From Deltaproteobacteria bacterium (GTDB taxonomy: Bacteria; Myxococcota; UBA796; SXON01): a DNA stretch of 9,117 nucleotides. This document shows, piece after piece, positions 6,351 to 9,117 of the stretch. Position 1 is the first letter of the stretch. Every line of letters begins with the position of its first letter. The notes under the pieces are model-generated. The model was not told the DNA's origin and ran no database searches. It saw only the letters and a program-made list of their open reading frames with translations. The stretch lies in NCBI GenBank assembly GCA_947483545.1, contig CANKNP010000213.1, forward strand, positions 1 to 9,117, in the 5' to 3' direction. Made by a program: the position numbers and the translations under genes.

Positions 6351-8971
6351 TCGCCGTCCTCTTCGTCGCTCACCCCGATCGTGGCGTTGGTCCCGCCCAT
6401 CGCCTTCGCGCGCAGGCTGTCCACCGACACGGGCTTGTCGAGGCCCCGGACCGCCGGGATCGCGACCGGGTTCGGCACGTCTGGGGACCGGAGGCTCGGC
6501 ATGCCCGCGACGGCCATCACCTGGCGCTGGCTCTCGGTGTAGCGGGACTTGGCGCTGGCGGGCAAGTTGGGGTCCTTCCGCGCCGCGATCAGGTACTGGT
6601 ACATCGCGGAGAGCGCGTGGTGGACGTAGTCGATGCGCACCTTCGGCTCATTCATCGCGTACTTGATGCCGCCGATGACCAGCTCCGGCCGAGAGTACGG
6701 CCGGGTGTCGAGCGCGTCGTGCTGCATCTGAATGCCGAACCGCACGGTCTCGCGTGTGTGCAGCTCAAAGTACGCCGCGCGCGACGGGTCCATGCGGAGC
6801 GCCATGTCGTAAGCCGCGGCGGTGCCTTCGCCGTAGCAGAAGGCTTGCATCGCGGGCAGCTCGCCCTTGAACTTGTAGTAGCCGCCGACGTAGTCGGGGA
6901 ATGGGGCGTTGGCTTCCGTGTACTCGTAGGACTCGATCATCCAGCGCCCGACCTCGAGCCCGAAGTCGGACACGCTCTTCGCGTCGGGGCGCAACCGGGT
7001 GTAGGCCGCGGCGGCCATGACGGTCCAGGGACCGAACTGCACCAGCTCCAAGCGCGTCGCGTTGTCGTAGATATAGGCGGGCCAAGGCCCCACGTTCGAC
7101 TTCTTCGCGGACCGCTCCTTGTACCAACCCTCGTAGTAGGTGAAAAACTTGGGCAGGCCTTCGAGGTAGCTCGGGTCGTTGAAGTATTCGGCCAGGTAGA
7201 CCAGCGAGAGCGCAGCCTCCCCGGGCACGATGTCGTTCACGAAGGTGTAGTAGGGGTGCTCCTTCGGCACGTGGTAGCCGGCGAAGGAGCCGTTCTCACG
7301 CTGCATGAACTGCACGAAGCGGCCCTGCTGGCGCATCAGGTCATCGTACTGGTGATCGCCGGTCGAGCGGGCGACCTCCACCATGCCCAACAGCCCGACG
7401 ACGACGCTTCCCAGCTTCGTGTTGTTGCCGTACGTGTAGAACGCCATGCCGTCTTTGAGGATCTGGTCCTTCAGCGGGCTGGAATTCACCGCATCCAACT
7501 CCCAGCCGGTCAGGTTCGTCTTGTCCCGGATCTGGAGGGATTCAAGCGTCCAGTTCTGGGAGCGAATCGCGCCCTCCATGAACTCCGGGCGGGGGTCGAG
7601 CGACCAGGCCTGCCACAGGTTCCACGTCGCCAGGGTGTGTCGGACGTGGTTGTCCTCGTTCGAGAACCGGGCGTCCTCGGGCCAGTACTTGTAGGTGACC
7701 GCGCCGTCCGCCTTGAGGTTGTTGAGGTACCACTCCCCGGCGAGGACAACGGCATCTTTCACGGAATCGAGGTTCACTGCGTCCATCGGCACGGGCGTTG
7801 TGCCTCGATAGAACGGCACGATGCCGTAGCTCGTCAGCTTTGCCCCAGGGTTCTCGGGATCGGGCACCTGGGTCACCACCTCGGCCCAGTGGACATCGCG
7901 GATCATGTCAAGCTCCACGCCCTCGTCCTTCCAGGGCCGGATGCTGTCCCACTTGAACTCTCTCGCGCCCGCTTTCAGGAAGCTGGCGGCGCTGGTGTAG
8001 CCGCGAACGGCGGCGACCGAGCCGGGGAAGACCGCGCTCTGCCCGTTTTTCCCCGCCTTTTTCTCGGCCTCCGAGGGGCGGTCCAGCAGGACGAACCCGT
8101 CGACGCCCAGCTCAAACAGCTCCTCCATGGCCTCGTCCGAGCGGGGGATCACGTAGGCGCGTTCGATGACCCGACGGATCTCCAGCTGGTACGCGGGCAT
8201 CGCGCGATCCAACCTCGGGAAGCCCAAGATCTCCTTGTCCCGCCGGTACTTCGCCTCGAGATCGGTGACCGTCTCTGCGAGCGCACGGTCCAGGGTGCTC
8301 GCCTGCGCGAGGGAGAACGACAACTCCTGGCCTTGGCCGCGGATCGTCGTGACCAGGTTCCAGTCCTTGCGCTCGGCCTTCTGCGCCGGGAACGGCGCCA
8401 TCACCTTGCCTTCCAAGGCGCCGCGGATCCAGCGGATCGATCCCGCCGCGAGGTCGGCGCTGAACGAGAGCGGCTTGTCCACCAGCAAGTAGACGAACGC
8501 GCCGTTCTCGACCCCTGCGAGCTCGAACAGGCGGAGATCGTCGTGGTGGACGAGCCGAGACAGCACCCGCTTGTCGCGGTCCAGGCTGGGCCCGATGGCA
8601 TCGTGCACGATCAACATGCGCGCGCCTTCTTCCCGAAGCAGCGTGGACAGCGCCTGCTCGTCGGTGCCCATGAGCGCCTCGCGGTACTTGGGGTCGCGCA
8701 GGTCGATGATCTTCGTCTCCTTCGAGAGCCCGCTCACCTTCTCGGGAACGTCCACCACCACCGCGGTGCCCACCTTCTTCACGAGGTTTTTCCCCGGCTC
8801 GGACAAGGTCACCGACGGGGCCACCTTCCATGCGGCTTCGGCCCGGGCGGCGTAATCGACGCCTTGCACGAGGATGCCGTCATCGCTCGATGTGGACACC
8901 ACCCCGCCGATGGTGGCGGGCTTGCAGCCCAGAGCGAGCAGGAGCAGGAGAGCGAGCGGACGGCTGGGCAA
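6347..8971 (-). CDS. large lipoprotein with apparent (alpha/alpha)-barrel domain, function unknown
   Basis: The product is 874 aa from TTG 8971, chosen because GAGG stands 6 nt upstream and the N-terminus MPSRPLALLLLLALGC is then a compact lipoprotein signal with Cys16. TTG 9022 and GTG 9001 are in frame but have no such site. Residues about 100-165 look like a small alpha/beta domain (TLLREEGARMLIVHD, then RLFELAGVENGAFVYLLVD). About 165-390 is unrecognised. From about 405 to 795, helical hairpins with conserved aromatic and acidic residues recur: FSNEDNHVRHTLATWNLWQAW, VPGEAALSLVYLAEYFNDPSY (from 583), CYGEGTAAAYDMAL (712-725) and DYVHHALSAMYQYL (781-794). This pattern is typical of six-hairpin glycosidase or epimerase-like barrels. 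The tail is low-complexity and acidic (EEDGE). I infer an envelope-anchored, carbohydrate-active protein; the reaction is unknown. Confidence 0.85.
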   Translation of the reverse strand: MPSRPLALLLLLALGCKPATIGGVVSTSSDDGILVQGVDYAARAEAAWKVAPSVTLSEPGKNLVKKVGTAVVVDVPEKVSGLSKETKIIDLRDPKYREALMGTDEQALSTLLREEGARMLIVHDAIGPSLDRDKRVLSRLVHHDDLRLFELAGVENGAFVYLLVDKPLSFSADLAAGSIRWIRGALEGKVMAPFPAQKAERKDWNLVTTIRGQGQELSFSLAQASTLDRALAETVTDLEAKYRRDKEILGFPRLDRAMPAYQLEIRRVIERAYVIPRSDEAMEELFELGVDGFVLLDRPSEAEKKAGKNGQSAVFPGSVAAVRGYTSAASFLKAGAREFKWDSIRPWKDEGVELDMIRDVHWAEVVTQVPDPENPGAKLTSYGIVPFYRGTTPVPMDAVNLDSVKDAVVLAGEWYLNNLKADGAVTYKYWPEDARFSNEDNHVRHTLATWNLWQAWSLDPRPEFMEGAIRSQNWTLESLQIRDKTNLTGWELDAVNSSPLKDQILKDGMAFYTYGNNTKLGSVVVGLLGMVEVARSTGDHQYDDLMRQQGRFVQFMQRENGSFAGYHVPKEHPYYTFVNDIVPGEAALSLVYLAEYFNDPSYLEGLPKFFTYYEGWYKERSAKKSNVGPWPAYIYDNATRLELVQFGPWTVMAAAAYTRLRPDAKSVSDFGLEVGRWMIESYEYTEANAPFPDYVGGYYKFKGELPAMQAFCYGEGTAAAYDMALRMDPSRAAYFELHTRETVRFGIQMQHDALDTRPYSRPELVIGGIKYAMNEPKVRIDYVHHALSAMYQYLIAARKDPNLPASAKSRYTESQRQVMAVAGMPSLRSPDVPNPVAIPAVRGLDKPVSVDSLRAKAMGGTNATIGVSDEEDGE
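6358..6361 (-). promoter_or_regulatory. ribosome binding site inside the upstream gene, for the GTG start
   Basis: On the minus strand GAGG (within GAAGAGGACG) lies 7 nt before GTG 6350, inside the last codons of the lipoprotein gene. It supports the GTG start over ATG 6332 and translational coupling. Confidence 0.6.
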
Positions 8972-8977
8972 ATCGGA

Positions 8978-8981
8978 CCTC
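8978..8981 (-). promoter_or_regulatory. ribosome binding site fixing the TTG start at 8971
   Basis: On the minus strand GAGG (within TTTGAGGTCCGAT) lies 6 nt before TTG 8971. It removes the 17-residue extension that the longest open frame would add before the signal peptide. Confidence 0.65.
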
Positions 8982-9030
8982 AAACAGCGGGCGCCATTCA
9001 CCCGGGAATGGCCCGAAGTCAACCGGCGGC

Positions 9031-9117
9031 GCTCAGCGTACCAAAGTGAGGCCCTCGGATCGGTACGCTCAGCATACCAAAGTGAGGCCCTCGGATCGGT
9101 ACGCTCAGCGTACCAAA
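9031..9117. repeat. 36-bp tandem repeat with internal palindromes, running off the window
   Basis: Units begin at 9031, 9067 and 9103; the last is cut by the window edge after 15 bases. Copies 1 and 2 differ at one base (G to A at 9074). Each junction carries the palindrome GGTACGC-TCA-GCGTACC (perfect at 9098-9114; 9062-9078 has one mismatch), and each unit also holds GAGG-C-CCTC. The first unit lacks the left palindrome arm, so this is the array's edge. It lies 60-146+ nt upstream of the minus-strand lipoprotein operon start, a fit for an operator array, but the array could equally be a minisatellite. Confidence 0.9.
9071..9076 (-). promoter_or_regulatory. possible extended -10 within the variant repeat copy
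   Basis: On the minus strand the variant base turns TGGTACGCT into TGGTATGCT, a fair extended -10 (TGnTATGCT, four of six in the hexamer). Initiation near 9064 would give a leader of about 93 nt to TTG 8971. There is no clear -35. Confidence 0.2.

Noticed and set aside
6617..9049. 810-codon plus-strand open frame opposite the large lipoprotein
   Set aside because: It is the antisense shadow of a high-GC gene: His/Arg/Leu/Val-rich, no domain, and the opposite strand has a signal peptide, lipobox and folded-domain motifs.
9031..9117. CRISPR array (36-bp repeat length)
   Set aside because: The units are directly tandem with no spacers and no cas genes are visible.

Overview
The window is GC-rich DNA (roughly two thirds G+C by eye) with strong G/C third-position bias. 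It most resembles a myxobacterial or other Myxococcota/deltaproteobacterial chromosome. Pointers are a MopE-type putative metal-binding lipoprotein, an Uma2-family protein, a histone-H1-like Ala/Lys/Pro-rich DNA-binding protein, long lipoproteins and several short tandem repeats. This placement is inferred from gene content and composition, not from a marker gene. I see no rRNA, tRNA, CRISPR array, transposase or phage structural cluster.

Layout. A 17-bp tandem repeat (14-123) opens the window. Two plus-strand genes follow: a 244-aa cytoplasmic-looking protein with an N-terminal beta module of the fibre/collar type and a coiled-coil tail (242-976), and a 567-aa AAA+ ATPase with a degenerate first and an intact second ATPase domain (1199-2902). 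The 222-nt gap between them holds three consecutive, non-overlapping perfect inverted repeats of 10, 10 and 11 bp. It is the best candidate in the window for something undescribed: a structured leader RNA or cis element.

The strand then switches. An Uma2-family (DUF820) protein (2933-3517) and a 245-aa protein with two HTH-like repeats, an H1-like linker and an AT-hook (3808-4545) lie on the minus strand, separated by about 290 nt with no convincing gene. A 118-nt divergent intergenic region leads to a plus-strand MopE-type lipoprotein (4664-5461). After it comes a 70-nt spacer carrying an 18-bp tandem palindromic repeat, with an 8-bp hairpin at its far edge that overlaps the end of the next gene (REP-like candidate).

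The last third is a minus-strand two-gene operon: a large (874-aa) lipoprotein with an apparent (alpha/alpha)-barrel domain (6347-8971), translationally coupled by a GTGA overlap to a class IV PLP aminotransferase (5532-6350). Upstream of the operon the window ends in a 36-bp tandem repeat (9031-9117, continuing off the edge). Each unit contains a 17-bp palindrome, as in an operator array. The operon is the clearest functional unit: an envelope-anchored protein of carbohydrate-active appearance paired with an amino-acid-type enzyme. No complete known defence or secretion system is present.
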